Source of the DNA: JAAGZL01 sp964628835
GTDB taxonomy: Bacteria > Pseudomonadota > Gammaproteobacteria > Chromatiales > Chromatiaceae
Direction of reading: 5' to 3'
Length of the DNA: 16,170 nucleotides
Assembly: GCA_964628835.1 (NCBI GenBank)
Contig: CAZVME010000074.1
Span: 1 to 16,170 of the forward strand
This document shows positions 7,759-15,245 of this stretch, one piece after another. The position numbers were made by a program, and so were the translations under genes. Position 1 is the stretch's first letter, and the number at the start of each line of letters is the position of its first letter. The notes under the pieces are model-generated. The model did no database searches and had not been told where the DNA came from. It saw only the letters and a list, made by a program, of their open reading frames with translations.

Positions 7759-8196
7759 ATGGATTTAACACTACTAGAAATACCAGACAAAAATATTGTA
7801 GTAGAAAACTATGATGATGAGATGATTTTTCTGAATTTAATAAAAGGAGTTTACTACTCACTAAGCAGGCCTGGAGCAGATGCTGTTATCGCATTGACTG
7901 GTGCTGCATCTATTGAACAGGCTACAGAGTGGATGTTGCTACGCTACGATAGCGATGAAACCTCAGTTTCTAATATATTCCACAAAATTACAGCAGAACT
8001 ACTCGGAGAAGAGCTTATAATACCATTGGAAATTCCACGCTCCTCATCTCTTCCCAATGCGGCCGAGGAAATAGCAAAAATGCCATTCATTCAATACGCG
8101 TTCGAAAAATATCAGGATGTAGAGGACATATTGAAGTTCGACCCTGTTCATGATGTAGATGAACAAGGATGGCCAAGTATACAGGAAGAAAAATAA
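7759..8196 (+). CDS. PqqD-like protein of the HPr-rel-A type system
   Basis: This small 145-aa protein (from ATG 7759) resembles PqqD. In pyrroloquinoline quinone and other peptide-modification pathways, PqqD relatives form a winged-helix domain that binds a peptide substrate and presents it to an enzyme. The NLIKGVYYSLSRPGADA segment near residues 22-38 is the characteristic hydrophobic core. The C-terminal tail ends DPVHDVDEQGWP, a sequence I recognise from versions found beside HprK-like kinases and nucleotidyltransferases. A TTG at 7732 could add nine residues, but ATG 7759 follows a weak GAG site and fits the family better. It lies 100 nt after the kinase fusion and runs close to the nucleotidyltransferase gene. 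What it binds is not known. The 41-residue peptide upstream is one candidate. Confidence 0.82.
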   Translation: MDLTLLEIPDKNIVVENYDDEMIFLNLIKGVYYSLSRPGADAVIALTGAASIEQATEWMLLRYDSDETSVSNIFHKITAELLGEELIIPLEIPRSSSLPNAAEEIAKMPFIQYAFEKYQDVEDILKFDPVHDVDEQGWPSIQEEK

Positions 8197-8258
8197 ACGC
8201 TTTTATGGCGGATTACCCAGACAAACCGTCCAGCAACATGCCTACAAAGGAGCAAACA

Positions 8259-9356
8259 ATGCTCTTAAAGGCCGCGCTGATGGATGGGGCGCCAGCACAA
8301 CAATGCTGGAAAAAATGGAAAAGCATGGTTGATATCGACAACATGGATGGTGCGTCATACAGATTGATACCACTGCTCCATTACAACCTTACTCAATTGG
8401 GTGTGCAGGATAACATCATGCCCAGATTAAAGGGGATTTCACGCTACCACTGGTGTAAAAATCATATCTTATTAGAAAAACTTTCAAGTCTGCTAAAAAT
8501 GCTAGATCAGAATAATATTGAAGTAATGCTTTTAAAAGGCAGCGCATTAATAAATCAATATTATGAATCTCCTGCATTACGCCCCATGAGCGACATTGAC
8601 ATCATGGTACGCCCAAAAAAACTGAATGAAACAATAGCTATCCTCAAAAATAGTGGATGGGTCCCTACAATGGATTTTGACTTCACTGATATAAGAAGTC
8701 AGCGCGCACGTCACTCACAAGAATACCGTGATGAGTCAGGAAGCGAATGTGACCTACACTGGACACCTATTTCATCCGGAACCTGGGAGGGCGCAGAGCT
8801 CCGCTTTTGGGAAACCTCTCAGGAAATTATCCTAAATGGCATTTCTGCCCGTACACTCGGACCAACAGAACAGCTTTTTCACATCTTAATCCACGGCGGG
8901 CACTACAATATATTTCCAGCTATACGCTGGGTAGCTGATTCAGTTTATATATTAAATAAAGACAAGGACAGGATTGACTGGAACTTACTAATTAATATGG
9001 CGGATCAGTATCTAAGTGCTGCGATGATAGTTCATTCGCTAAAATACTTGCACGATGATTTTAATGTAGATATTCCCAGTCATGCTTTAGATATTATTAA
9101 TAATAAAAAAATACCATTACATGAAATAATCGCGCGCAAAATCCTATCGAGGCCCACACCACTTCATCGAATAGACTTGCTATTAATCAAAGCATGGATA
9201 AGACACAGCAGGAGATGGCATGGAAAAAGCTTCATATCTCGCTTGTTAAGCTTTCCCGATTTCTTCAGGATCTTGGTTTGTGCACCAAGATGGAGGGATG
9301 TGCCGTCTCAAATTAAGCCGTTTTTCAGAAAACGTTACCAATCGAGTAAAGATTAA
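8259..9356 (+). CDS. Nucleotidyltransferase-fold protein (NTP_transf_5 type)
   Basis: This protein of about 365 residues has the polymerase-beta-like nucleotidyltransferase fold. The motif VMLLKGSALINQYY followed by LRPMSDIDIMV (near residues 87-117) supplies the G-S pair and the two metal-binding Asp residues. A later CDLHWTP gives the third acidic position. Such enzymes add a nucleotide or nucleoside monophosphate to a small molecule, peptide or protein; the substrate here is unknown. I chose ATG 8259 because AAAGGAG stands 6 nt before it. The earlier ATG at 8238 would add MPTKEQT, which also looks family-like, and the frame stays open back to 8169 inside the PqqD-like gene. Together with that gene and the kinase it completes a trio known to travel together in polysaccharide or cell-surface clusters. 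Confidence 0.85.
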   Translation: MLLKAALMDGAPAQQCWKKWKSMVDIDNMDGASYRLIPLLHYNLTQLGVQDNIMPRLKGISRYHWCKNHILLEKLSSLLKMLDQNNIEVMLLKGSALINQYYESPALRPMSDIDIMVRPKKLNETIAILKNSGWVPTMDFDFTDIRSQRARHSQEYRDESGSECDLHWTPISSGTWEGAELRFWETSQEIILNGISARTLGPTEQLFHILIHGGHYNIFPAIRWVADSVYILNKDKDRIDWNLLINMADQYLSAAMIVHSLKYLHDDFNVDIPSHALDIINNKKIPLHEIIARKILSRPTPLHRIDLLLIKAWIRHSRRWHGKSFISRLLSFPDFFRILVCAPRWRDVPSQIKPFFRKRYQSSKD

Positions 9357-9553
9357 TCAATTTTTTCAGAAAGGTGCGAAAAATAGTACAACTCAGCAAT
9401 AGTCGCGACCGCAGCTCACTACAACCTATCATATGCAGACTGCTACCATTGATAACCAGTAATACGCGATAATTTTAAAGATCCAGATCGTTTACACAAA
9501 GGCTTTAATCAGCATTGGGACAATCCGTCATCAGGCTAAATGATCAAAGAGCA

Positions 9554-9571
9554 GCCTATCTCGTGACAGGC
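9554..9571. terminator. Weak hairpin between convergent genes
   Basis: GCCTATC-TCGT-GACAGGC forms a 7-bp stem with one G-T pair, in the 243-bp gap between the nucleotidyltransferase and the convergent sulfotransferase. Only a short T run (AATTT) follows on the plus side, so terminator function is a guess from position. I see nothing else in this gap. Confidence 0.3.
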
Positions 9572-9599
9572 AATTTACCCAAGTGGATTTTCCCATGAA

Positions 9600-10313
9600 T
9601 CACAGCCGACCATTAGTAAGATATTTTTTGTACTCTGTATTAGATATATAGCTTACCAATTCGTTGTGGTTTTCAATAACCTCTTCATATCCTCTACTAT
9701 CAGTTTCTCTGACTGTACTAACCGAATTATATTGCCCTACATCCAGAACACTAAACACCCTCTGTAGCGCCGGTCCCTTATTCTGTACAGAGCATAAGTC
9801 ATTTTCGTATCCTATAAATATATATGGCAGCCCCTTAAGTGCTTGCTTTTCCTCACATGACCATTTCTTTCTCAACTCGAGCCCTTTATGAATATCTTCG
9901 CACAAAACTTTTACTCTATAGCAAGGATCTTTTTGTCCAGGACGTAGATGCCAATGGCCAGTTTGCTTGGCAATTTGATTTGATAGCGCTTGTCGCAAAA
10001 TATTATGTCGCTTAATAAATATAATCTTCCAGCCCATTCTTGACATGCGCATAAGGCACTCCCCAGGATCTTTCATGTTATGCCTTAACAGCTTAAATCC
10101 ATAAACTGGTGATTTTGCACTTCTCCTCTTGGCCTCAAAGTATGGGTAGGGATATCTCCGGATAAGATGGCGCAACAATCGATTATTTAGATAACCCCAC
10201 CCATTTGTAAGCAATTCACCTTCACAGGTAATATCCGGGTGTGCACCGAGCAACTCCATAAGCATGGTACTGCCCGATCGTGATTGCCCAAAAATAATAA
10301 AGCCCGCATTCAT
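9600..10313 (-). CDS. Stf0/NodH-like sulfotransferase
   Basis: This is a 237-aa sulfotransferase on the minus strand. The PAPS loop is GQSRSGSTMLMELL at about residues 9-22, followed by AHPDITCEGELL, a spacing and wording typical of Stf0 and NodH relatives, which sulfate glycolipids and oligosaccharides. The 3'-phosphate segment is IIFIKRHNILRQALSNQIA near 97-115. The gene is complete and single, with opposite orientation to both operons around it. That suggests separate acquisition or control. It is only distantly related to the sulfotransferase at 3924, so the two probably act on different acceptors or positions. No clear ribosome site is visible before the ATG, so the start rests on the PAPS loop lying close to the N-terminus. 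Confidence 0.85.
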   Translation of the reverse strand: MNAGFIIFGQSRSGSTMLMELLGAHPDITCEGELLTNGWGYLNNRLLRHLIRRYPYPYFEAKRRSAKSPVYGFKLLRHNMKDPGECLMRMSRMGWKIIFIKRHNILRQALSNQIAKQTGHWHLRPGQKDPCYRVKVLCEDIHKGLELRKKWSCEEKQALKGLPYIFIGYENDLCSVQNKGPALQRVFSVLDVGQYNSVSTVRETDSRGYEEVIENHNELVSYISNTEYKKYLTNGRL

Positions 10314-10735
10314 TCTAACGAATCATACTATATTCCAAGTTTGTTCTGTATCAGAGATAATACAAATGCATTATAGCTCTGGCATCATGTTTGGAGCCAT
10401 AATTAGCCTCATTAGAAAATCAGGAGGTAGTTTTCGCTCGGGTAACACTCAAAGCGTGTGATATATGGCTATTGCAGCCGCAACACGAGCTCTAAATTCA
10501 TATATTTTTCTGGTCGTCACTTTTACTTTGGCGTTGAAACTCTCACAAATACATTGGCAAACTTCTTTTTAGCCAGAAGCCAATTTAGCAATAATGGACC
10601 GGCTATCAAATGGCCCATTTTAGACCCGTTCTATGGATTGGAATAGACTGTGTTACATTAGCAAGCGCTAAGTCATTAAGCCCGAAGGTGGCAACAATTA
10701 TCCAGATACCGCAATACCAGCCACGGCGACCAGAT
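10314..10735. other. Divergent intergenic region upstream of the AGE-GMC operon
   Basis: About 420 bp of AT-rich sequence lies between the divergent sulfotransferase and the AGE-family gene. Promoters for both directions should be here, but no pair of well-spaced -35/-10 boxes stands out. The AGE frame itself is open from ATG 10610, so the coding start could lie inside this stretch. No RNA gene or strong inverted repeat is seen. Confidence 0.35.
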
Positions 10736-12115
10736 ATGAAATCGAAATCCCTGAAATACGCAAGAGCCATTCTCGAACCAGCCAGAAATGGCAAGCTATC
10801 TCATGCGCTTTCCAACAAGCTGTGGGCAGGTTATTCCTATCTAAATCAGATTCATCTCCATAATCCAGATACGAGAGATCACACTAAACAAAATATTCTT
10901 CCCATGCAGTCGGATAAGTATGGAAGCGCATATTTTTATCACCAGTTAACAAATCATATACTGCCATTTTGGAAGGATAACGCACTTGATACGCACCATG
11001 GTGGATATATTGTCCATCTTTCTGAAAATGGCGAAAGATATGAAAGTTCCAGCAAATCTACTGCAATGCATGCCAGGATGGTTTATGCCTTTTCCGTAGG
11101 GTATCAAATACAACAGGACTCACACTATTTAAAATGTGCCGATCATGGAGTCCGCTTTATGATTGATCATTTGTGGGATAAGCAGTACGGAGGCTGGTAT
11201 CGTACTGTCACTCGCAAAGGCGTAGTTAAAGTAGCAAACAAACATGGGTTTGATAACGCGTACGCACTGATCGGTCTGTCAAAATACTATGGCGTAACGA
11301 AAAGCCCAGAGATTCTCCACTATATAAATGATACCTATGAGTTGCTGGAGTCTTACGCCCGGGACAATGTACATGGTGGTTATTATAAAGTGTGCACCAG
11401 GGATTGGATAATACTCAACAATAAAAAGACGGCCTGCATACACCTCGACATGCTTGCGGCAGCTCTATCTTTACACAAAGAACTGGGGACAGATAAATGT
11501 GTTAACTCAATAAATCAGATTGCCAACATCATAACTGAAAAGATCATGGACTTAACCTATAGCTCCTTACTAGAGGTCTTTTACCCAGATTGGCGCTATA
11601 ACCCATTGGCCAATAATAATAGGATTGAATTTGGGCATAATCTAAAAGGTGCATGGATGCTGCTCAAAGCTTATGAGGTGACGGGCATGAAACAACACTA
11701 TGAAACCGCACGAAAACTGGTGGATTTCAGCATTCAATACGGGTGGGATCAAGAAGTAGGCGGCTTCTTCCAACACGCTTTCAGAAATGGAATGCTGGCT
11801 TCAGATGAAAAGTTGTGGTGGCCAGAGTGTGAGGGGATTCTGGCACTTTTACGACTCCATTTAGTGTCTGGTGATGATCGCTATCTGAGTTATTTTCATA
11901 AGCTGATTACATTTATAGAACATAGCTTCAATGATGCTACACATGGTGACTGGTTTACTTCTGTTACCAGAGATGGTGAACCGATAAATAGAAATAAGGG
12001 CGGAAACTACAAAGCCGCCTTCCATATAGTTGAAGCTTATTTTCACGCGTACCAAGAGCTAATGACTCACGAAAAGTCTTTGAATAAAACCAGTATTTCT
12101 AACAGGAAAACATGA
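10736..12115 (+). CDS. AGE-superfamily protein (N-acylglucosamine 2-epimerase-like)
   Basis: This protein of about 459 residues has the (alpha/alpha)6-barrel of the AGE family, which includes N-acylglucosamine 2-epimerase, cellobiose 2-epimerase and mannose isomerase. Visible barrel motifs are GGYIVHLSENGERY, STAMHARMVYAFSVGYQ, the EFGHNLKGAWMLLKAYE helix, LWWPECEGILALLRLH, and GGNYKAAFHIVEAYFH near the C-terminus. The two His residues in GHNLK and AFH match the catalytic His pair of the family. The residue three after the first His is Lys where I expect Glu, so the usual epimerase chemistry may be changed. The first ~60 residues are outside the barrel. ATG 10736 was chosen over ATG 10610, and neither has a clear ribosome site. 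Its stop overlaps the next ATG by 4 nt, so it is co-translated with the GMC oxidoreductase. Confidence 0.82.
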   Translation: MKSKSLKYARAILEPARNGKLSHALSNKLWAGYSYLNQIHLHNPDTRDHTKQNILPMQSDKYGSAYFYHQLTNHILPFWKDNALDTHHGGYIVHLSENGERYESSSKSTAMHARMVYAFSVGYQIQQDSHYLKCADHGVRFMIDHLWDKQYGGWYRTVTRKGVVKVANKHGFDNAYALIGLSKYYGVTKSPEILHYINDTYELLESYARDNVHGGYYKVCTRDWIILNNKKTACIHLDMLAAALSLHKELGTDKCVNSINQIANIITEKIMDLTYSSLLEVFYPDWRYNPLANNNRIEFGHNLKGAWMLLKAYEVTGMKQHYETARKLVDFSIQYGWDQEVGGFFQHAFRNGMLASDEKLWWPECEGILALLRLHLVSGDDRYLSYFHKLITFIEHSFNDATHGDWFTSVTRDGEPINRNKGGNYKAAFHIVEAYFHAYQELMTHEKSLNKTSISNRKT

Positions 12116-13548
12116 AAGTGATAAAAGATGCTCACTATGATGTCATTATCATAGGATCTGGATTTGGATCATCATTTTTTCTCCAAAAGTTTCTACGTAA
12201 GTTCCCAAAGGCCAAACGCATCCTAGTTTTAGAGAGAGGACGGTCGAATAGTCATAGCTGGCAATTGTCGAAAGGTAGTAACTCCAACATTGATGCAGTA
12301 GATACCATCACGATACCAAAGGGACATAAACCATGGAAGTTTACAATTGGGCTTGGTGGTGGAACCAACTGCTGGTGGGGTATGACACCGCGCATGCACC
12401 CTTCAGATTTTGAGTTATACAGTAGGTACTCAGTTGGAAGAAACTGGCCTATTTCGTATGCAGACCTTGAGCCGTACTATGCAGAGGCTGAAAAAATCAT
12501 GTCCATATCTGGGGAGGATGGTATGGAGGTGATGTTTCCACGTTCAGCACCATACCCCCAGCCACCGCATCGGCTTGCTGCGCCTGACATTATCATGAAG
12601 CAGACATATCCGGAGTATCACTTCGCTGTTCCGGTAGCACGCCGTCGCATATCCACACCACAGGGAGGAGCCTGCTGTGCACATGGCAGCTGCAACCTGT
12701 GTCCCGTTGACGCGAAATTTAACATGTTCAACGGGATGGGTAATATTTACCATGATCCACGCGTTTCACTCTTCCTGGAGGCTGAAGTGATTGGTTTGGA
12801 AACAGAAAATCTAAATATAACCGCTGTCTCCTTTAATCACCGTGGGCAGTCATATAAGGCAAAGGGCGATCTTTTTGTGCTGGGCGCCAACGCAATTTTC
12901 ACTCCATACATTCTGCAACAATCAGGGATCGCATCTGAAAACACGGGCAATGGTATAAACGAGCAAGTCGGCGTCGAAGTTGAAGTATTTCTGGATGGAT
13001 TAGATAACTTTGATGGTAGTACAGCAACATCAGGAATTAATTATTCTCTTTTTGATGGAGAACATAGGCGTGATGTAGCTGCTACAACAGTAGTATTCAG
13101 AAATCGCTGGCCCAATGGTTTAAGATGTCAATATGGTCGCTGGAGACAGGTTCTTGCATTATGGATCACTGCTGAAGATTTGCCGCAGGCCAATAATTTT
13201 GTGTCTGCATCAGACAGAGATGGTATTCCTCTCATATCCCATGAAACCGCCTCAGACTATGCAAGGAATGGTATCAAACGTGCAATCTCGAAGTTGCCAG
13301 AACTTTTGCGTCCACTTCCTGTTGAAAGCATAGGAAGAATTAACTGGCGTAAAACAGAGTCTCACCTGCAAGGGACCACACCAATGGGAAATAATCCAGT
13401 AAATTCGGAGGTGGATCATCGCCTCATTCATCACAAGTATCGTAATCTCATCATTGTCGGATCATCTGTTTTTCCAAGTTGTCCTACAGCAAATCCAAGC
13501 CTAACAGTTGCCGCTCTAGCACTACGGGCTGGCGATCTGGTTGCATAG
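12112..13548 (+). CDS. GMC-family FAD-dependent oxidoreductase
   Basis: This is a 478-aa flavoprotein of the glucose-methanol-choline family, expected to oxidise an alcohol group of a sugar or polyol. The FAD-binding Rossmann motif is VIIIGSGFGSSFFL at about residues 11-24, followed by LVLERG. The loop GLGGGTNCWWGM near 81-92 is typical of the family. The C-terminal catalytic region has HLQGTTPMGNNP, with the active-site His, and NPSLTVAALALR, with the conserved Asn. Between them is a Cys cluster, CCAHGSCNLCPVDAKF, near residues 188-203. It has the spacing of a metal or Fe-S site but that role is unproven. It has no signal peptide of its own. The next gene encodes a small Tat-signal protein 8 nt downstream, as in dehydrogenases whose small subunit carries the catalytic subunit across the membrane. 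AGGA lies 4 nt before the ATG. Confidence 0.9.
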   Translation: MKVIKDAHYDVIIIGSGFGSSFFLQKFLRKFPKAKRILVLERGRSNSHSWQLSKGSNSNIDAVDTITIPKGHKPWKFTIGLGGGTNCWWGMTPRMHPSDFELYSRYSVGRNWPISYADLEPYYAEAEKIMSISGEDGMEVMFPRSAPYPQPPHRLAAPDIIMKQTYPEYHFAVPVARRRISTPQGGACCAHGSCNLCPVDAKFNMFNGMGNIYHDPRVSLFLEAEVIGLETENLNITAVSFNHRGQSYKAKGDLFVLGANAIFTPYILQQSGIASENTGNGINEQVGVEVEVFLDGLDNFDGSTATSGINYSLFDGEHRRDVAATTVVFRNRWPNGLRCQYGRWRQVLALWITAEDLPQANNFVSASDRDGIPLISHETASDYARNGIKRAISKLPELLRPLPVESIGRINWRKTESHLQGTTPMGNNPVNSEVDHRLIHHKYRNLIIVGSSVFPSCPTANPSLTVAALALRAGDLVA

Positions 13549-13556
13549 ATGTAGTC

Positions 13557-14012
13557 ATGAAAACAACTGTAAAATGGCATCTATCACGTCGGTCACTGCT
13601 TGTTGGAACAGGTTTGCTACTACTTGGCACGTCTGCATTCAGGCTTCGTAGTGGAACTATAGACAAAGCTGATCTTATTGCGAAGATTGTCAGGCGTAAA
13701 GCTGACTACGTGATAATTCCGGAATCCGATCTTCACCATTTTGCCAAGGATTACGCAAAAAATCCGAACTTACGAGCAAAAAAACTACTCAAGTCAAAAC
13801 ATATAAATCTGCTTTATTCATCCGCCGAGCCGTATTGGAGTTATGTATTTGCAGAGTATCAGGAGCAAATAGAGATTCTGGAGCGCATCGTCATAACAGA
13901 TTTCCTGATGGCCACTAATTATTTTTCTGGAGAGACACAGCCGGGTAAGACTCTACGATATCATGGCTTGCAAAAGGGTGTGTGCAATAACCCCTTTGCA
14001 GAATTCTCATAG
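13557..14012 (+). CDS. Small Tat-exported protein, probable GMC dehydrogenase accessory subunit
   Basis: This is a 151-aa protein with a twin-arginine signal. HLSRRSLLVG at residues 8-17 precedes a hydrophobic stretch (TGLLLLGTSAF). The mature part is mostly helical and ends with LRYHGLQKGVCNNPFAEFS, reminiscent of the small subunits of membrane-bound gluconate, sorbitol and fructose dehydrogenases. The frame is open from 13479 inside the GMC gene, but ATG 13557 puts the Tat motif where it belongs and leaves an 8-nt gap after the GMC stop. The pairing suggests that this subunit escorts the GMC protein into the periplasm. No cytochrome c partner gene is present in the window, so the electron acceptor must be elsewhere. 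Accessory-subunit identity is inferred from context and length. Confidence 0.75.
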   Translation: MKTTVKWHLSRRSLLVGTGLLLLGTSAFRLRSGTIDKADLIAKIVRRKADYVIIPESDLHHFAKDYAKNPNLRAKKLLKSKHINLLYSSAEPYWSYVFAEYQEQIEILERIVITDFLMATNYFSGETQPGKTLRYHGLQKGVCNNPFAEFS

Positions 14013-14142
14013 GCGTGAGGCCATAAAAAACACTCAAAGCTGTACATCGTCGTATCCTTTTGGACTAAAGGCCACCTGATTTAAGAGCGACTTCAGCTAG
14101 TTTTGGGGATGATTACCTAAAGGCCTACCTAAATTAGAGGAT

Positions 14143-14391
14143 ATGGAGCGAATTTCTGCATTAACATTTAATGGATTTATAACCTCAATAACGAATCAAA
14201 TTTCATCAAAAGTCAAAAGAGATCCAGCTGTAGATAGAACAATTACGACTATGTTGGGCGGAAAGCTTCGTCGTGATGAACTACCATTTGGTGCTGTGCG
14301 CTTAAGATCCACAGGAGGTGATCCGAATCATTGGGCTGTTGAACTATCGGGATCAGCAACTTCTATAGAGGGTCTTTCTAAAGGCTTTTAG
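14143..14391 (+). CDS. Orphan 82-aa ORF, function unknown
   Basis: The frame begins MERISALTFNGF and ends SIEGLSKGF. I recognise no family, signal or membrane helix. GAGG is present but sits only 2 nt from the ATG, too close for a good ribosome site. The stop codon is directly followed at 14393 by a sequence that looks like the end of a Y1-transposase element, so this may be a gene cut short by that insertion. It could also be a chance frame in a decaying region. Confidence 0.25.
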   Translation: MERISALTFNGFITSITNQISSKVKRDPAVDRTITTMLGGKLRRDELPFGAVRLRSTGGDPNHWAVELSGSATSIEGLSKGF

Positions 14392-14392
14392 C

Positions 14393-14412
14393 GAATTCAG
14401 GGGACAGTATAC
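14393..14412 (+). repeat. Probable end of a REP-type Y1 transposase element
   Basis: GAATTCAGGGGACAGTATAC resembles a sequence I know from upstream of REP-associated tyrosine transposase genes in proteobacteria. The N-terminus of such a gene follows at 14494 with an AAGGAGG ribosome site, which supports the reading. Confidence 0.4.
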
Positions 14413-14493
14413 ATAACTCAAAGGAATGAAAAAGTATTTGGAAGGACGTACACTTTTCGGTCATGCTACATAAGTCAACAAGGAGGTTTTACA

Positions 14494-14550
14494 ATGGTCA
14501 GGATAGCACGAGTAGTGGCACCCAGTCACCCTCACCACATTACACAGCGA
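14494..14550 (+). pseudogene. N-terminal remnant of a REP-associated (Y1) transposase
   Basis: A near-perfect ribosome site, AAGGAGG, precedes an ATG and the 19 residues MVRIARVVAPSHPHHITQR. This matches the conserved start of REP-associated tyrosine transposases. The homology stops abruptly at about 14550. The frame continues to 14778 through unrelated sequence, because that DNA is an antisense gene fragment. The HUH motif and catalytic Tyr are absent, so the remnant is dead. A start with an intact ribosome site and no body suggests a recent internal deletion or an insertion-mediated join. Confidence 0.6.
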
Positions 14551-14706
14551 GACGGTCTCACTCGTGCAGTAACTGACACACAGCGGCCAACCAGCGGCAT
14601 GGGCCCGTTCCGCCAGCTTTGTATCCAAAGGCCCGCCACCCAGCAGAACTACAGCCAAGCTTGTGGGCGGCGGGGTATCCCGGGAAACATCCAGCGCTGC
14701 GCCAAC
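14542..14706 (-). pseudogene. Fragment of an AMP-forming acyl-CoA ligase, MenE-like
   Basis: On the minus strand the frame reads LDVSRDTPPPTSLAVVLLGG, then GPLDTKLAERAHAAGWPLC and VSYCTSETVSLCNVV. This resembles the middle of O-succinylbenzoate-CoA ligase and related adenylate-forming enzymes: the LLGGGP-hLAERA helix region followed by the Y-G-x-(T/S)-E-T motif. Gly of that motif is Cys here. Only about 55 residues are present, with no start and no flanking domains. The piece is visibly richer in G+C than its surroundings, so it was probably carried in from another genome or locus. Assignment to MenE rather than another acyl-CoA synthetase is tentative. Confidence 0.5.
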
Positions 14707-14780
14707 ATGGCAGACACCAGAGCAATCGTTTACATAATAGCTGTTCGAACTTCTTTCATAAAATCAAAAAACTTTTAATG

Positions 14781-15245
14781 CTAAGGGAAAAACTTAAGCA
14801 TTTTCTTTTGATCAGCATCAACGTCCTGCATCACCTCGGCAACAACCCCTCCCATCATGGTGCCCATTAACCCGGCTCTCATGTTGGAAACGTATGTCTT
14901 ACCGTCCCTTTTGGTGTAGACAGCAATAGCGCAAGGCATCAAAAGTGCTGAATATTTTCCCTCATCATCAGAGAGAATTTTACCTGCATGACCGGCATTG
15001 CAAAGCTCAACAATGCGTACTTGTCCGCCTTCAACTTTGCCGCCATGTTTTGCAACACTTTTGTTCATATTTTTAACGGAGCTTGCAACCCAACCAATTG
15101 CAACAGCATTCTCCTGAATTTTCTTAACTGTTGTCTCAAGGTCGTAGGGACTTTCACGCTCTTCTACCATCAGGGATTTCATGGAACATCCTGATACAAA
15201 GACCAGAACTAACATAACACATACAACACTTACAATTTTTTTCAC
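14781..15245 (-). CDS. DUF302 lipoprotein
   Basis: This protein of about 154 residues has a lipoprotein signal: VKKIVSVVCVMLVLVFVSGC, with the lipobox VSGC and the modified Cys near residue 20. The mature part is a DUF302 domain. TVKKIQENAVAIGWVASSVK and IVELCNAGHAGKIL, then LMPCAIAVYTKRDGKTYVS and MRAGLMGTMMGG, follow the usual order. DUF302 proteins are small periplasmic or surface proteins of unsettled role. I chose GTG at 15245 because TTGGAG stands 6 nt upstream and the basic KK then opens the signal peptide. A TTG at 15257 would add four acidic residues. An 8-bp stem-loop and the small ORF starting at 15411 lie immediately upstream on the same strand, suggesting shared transcription. 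Confidence 0.85.
   Translation of the reverse strand: MKKIVSVVCVMLVLVFVSGCSMKSLMVEERESPYDLETTVKKIQENAVAIGWVASSVKNMNKSVAKHGGKVEGGQVRIVELCNAGHAGKILSDDEGKYSALLMPCAIAVYTKRDGKTYVSNMRAGLMGTMMGGVVAEVMQDVDADQKKMLKFFP

Noticed and set aside
5056..9356. Lasso-peptide or PQQ biosynthesis cluster
   Set aside because: No asparagine-synthase-like cyclase, transglutaminase-like protease, radical-SAM enzyme or PqqA-like Glu/Tyr core is present. Only the PqqD-like and kinase parts overlap.
13479..13556. Extended start for the Tat protein inside the GMC gene
   Set aside because: It would bury the twin-arginine motif 34 residues in and overlap conserved GMC C-terminal codons. ATG 13557 is far better placed.
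14494..14778. 94-codon plus-strand frame taken as a whole gene
   Set aside because: Only the first 19 codons match a transposase. The rest is antisense to a ligase-like fragment.
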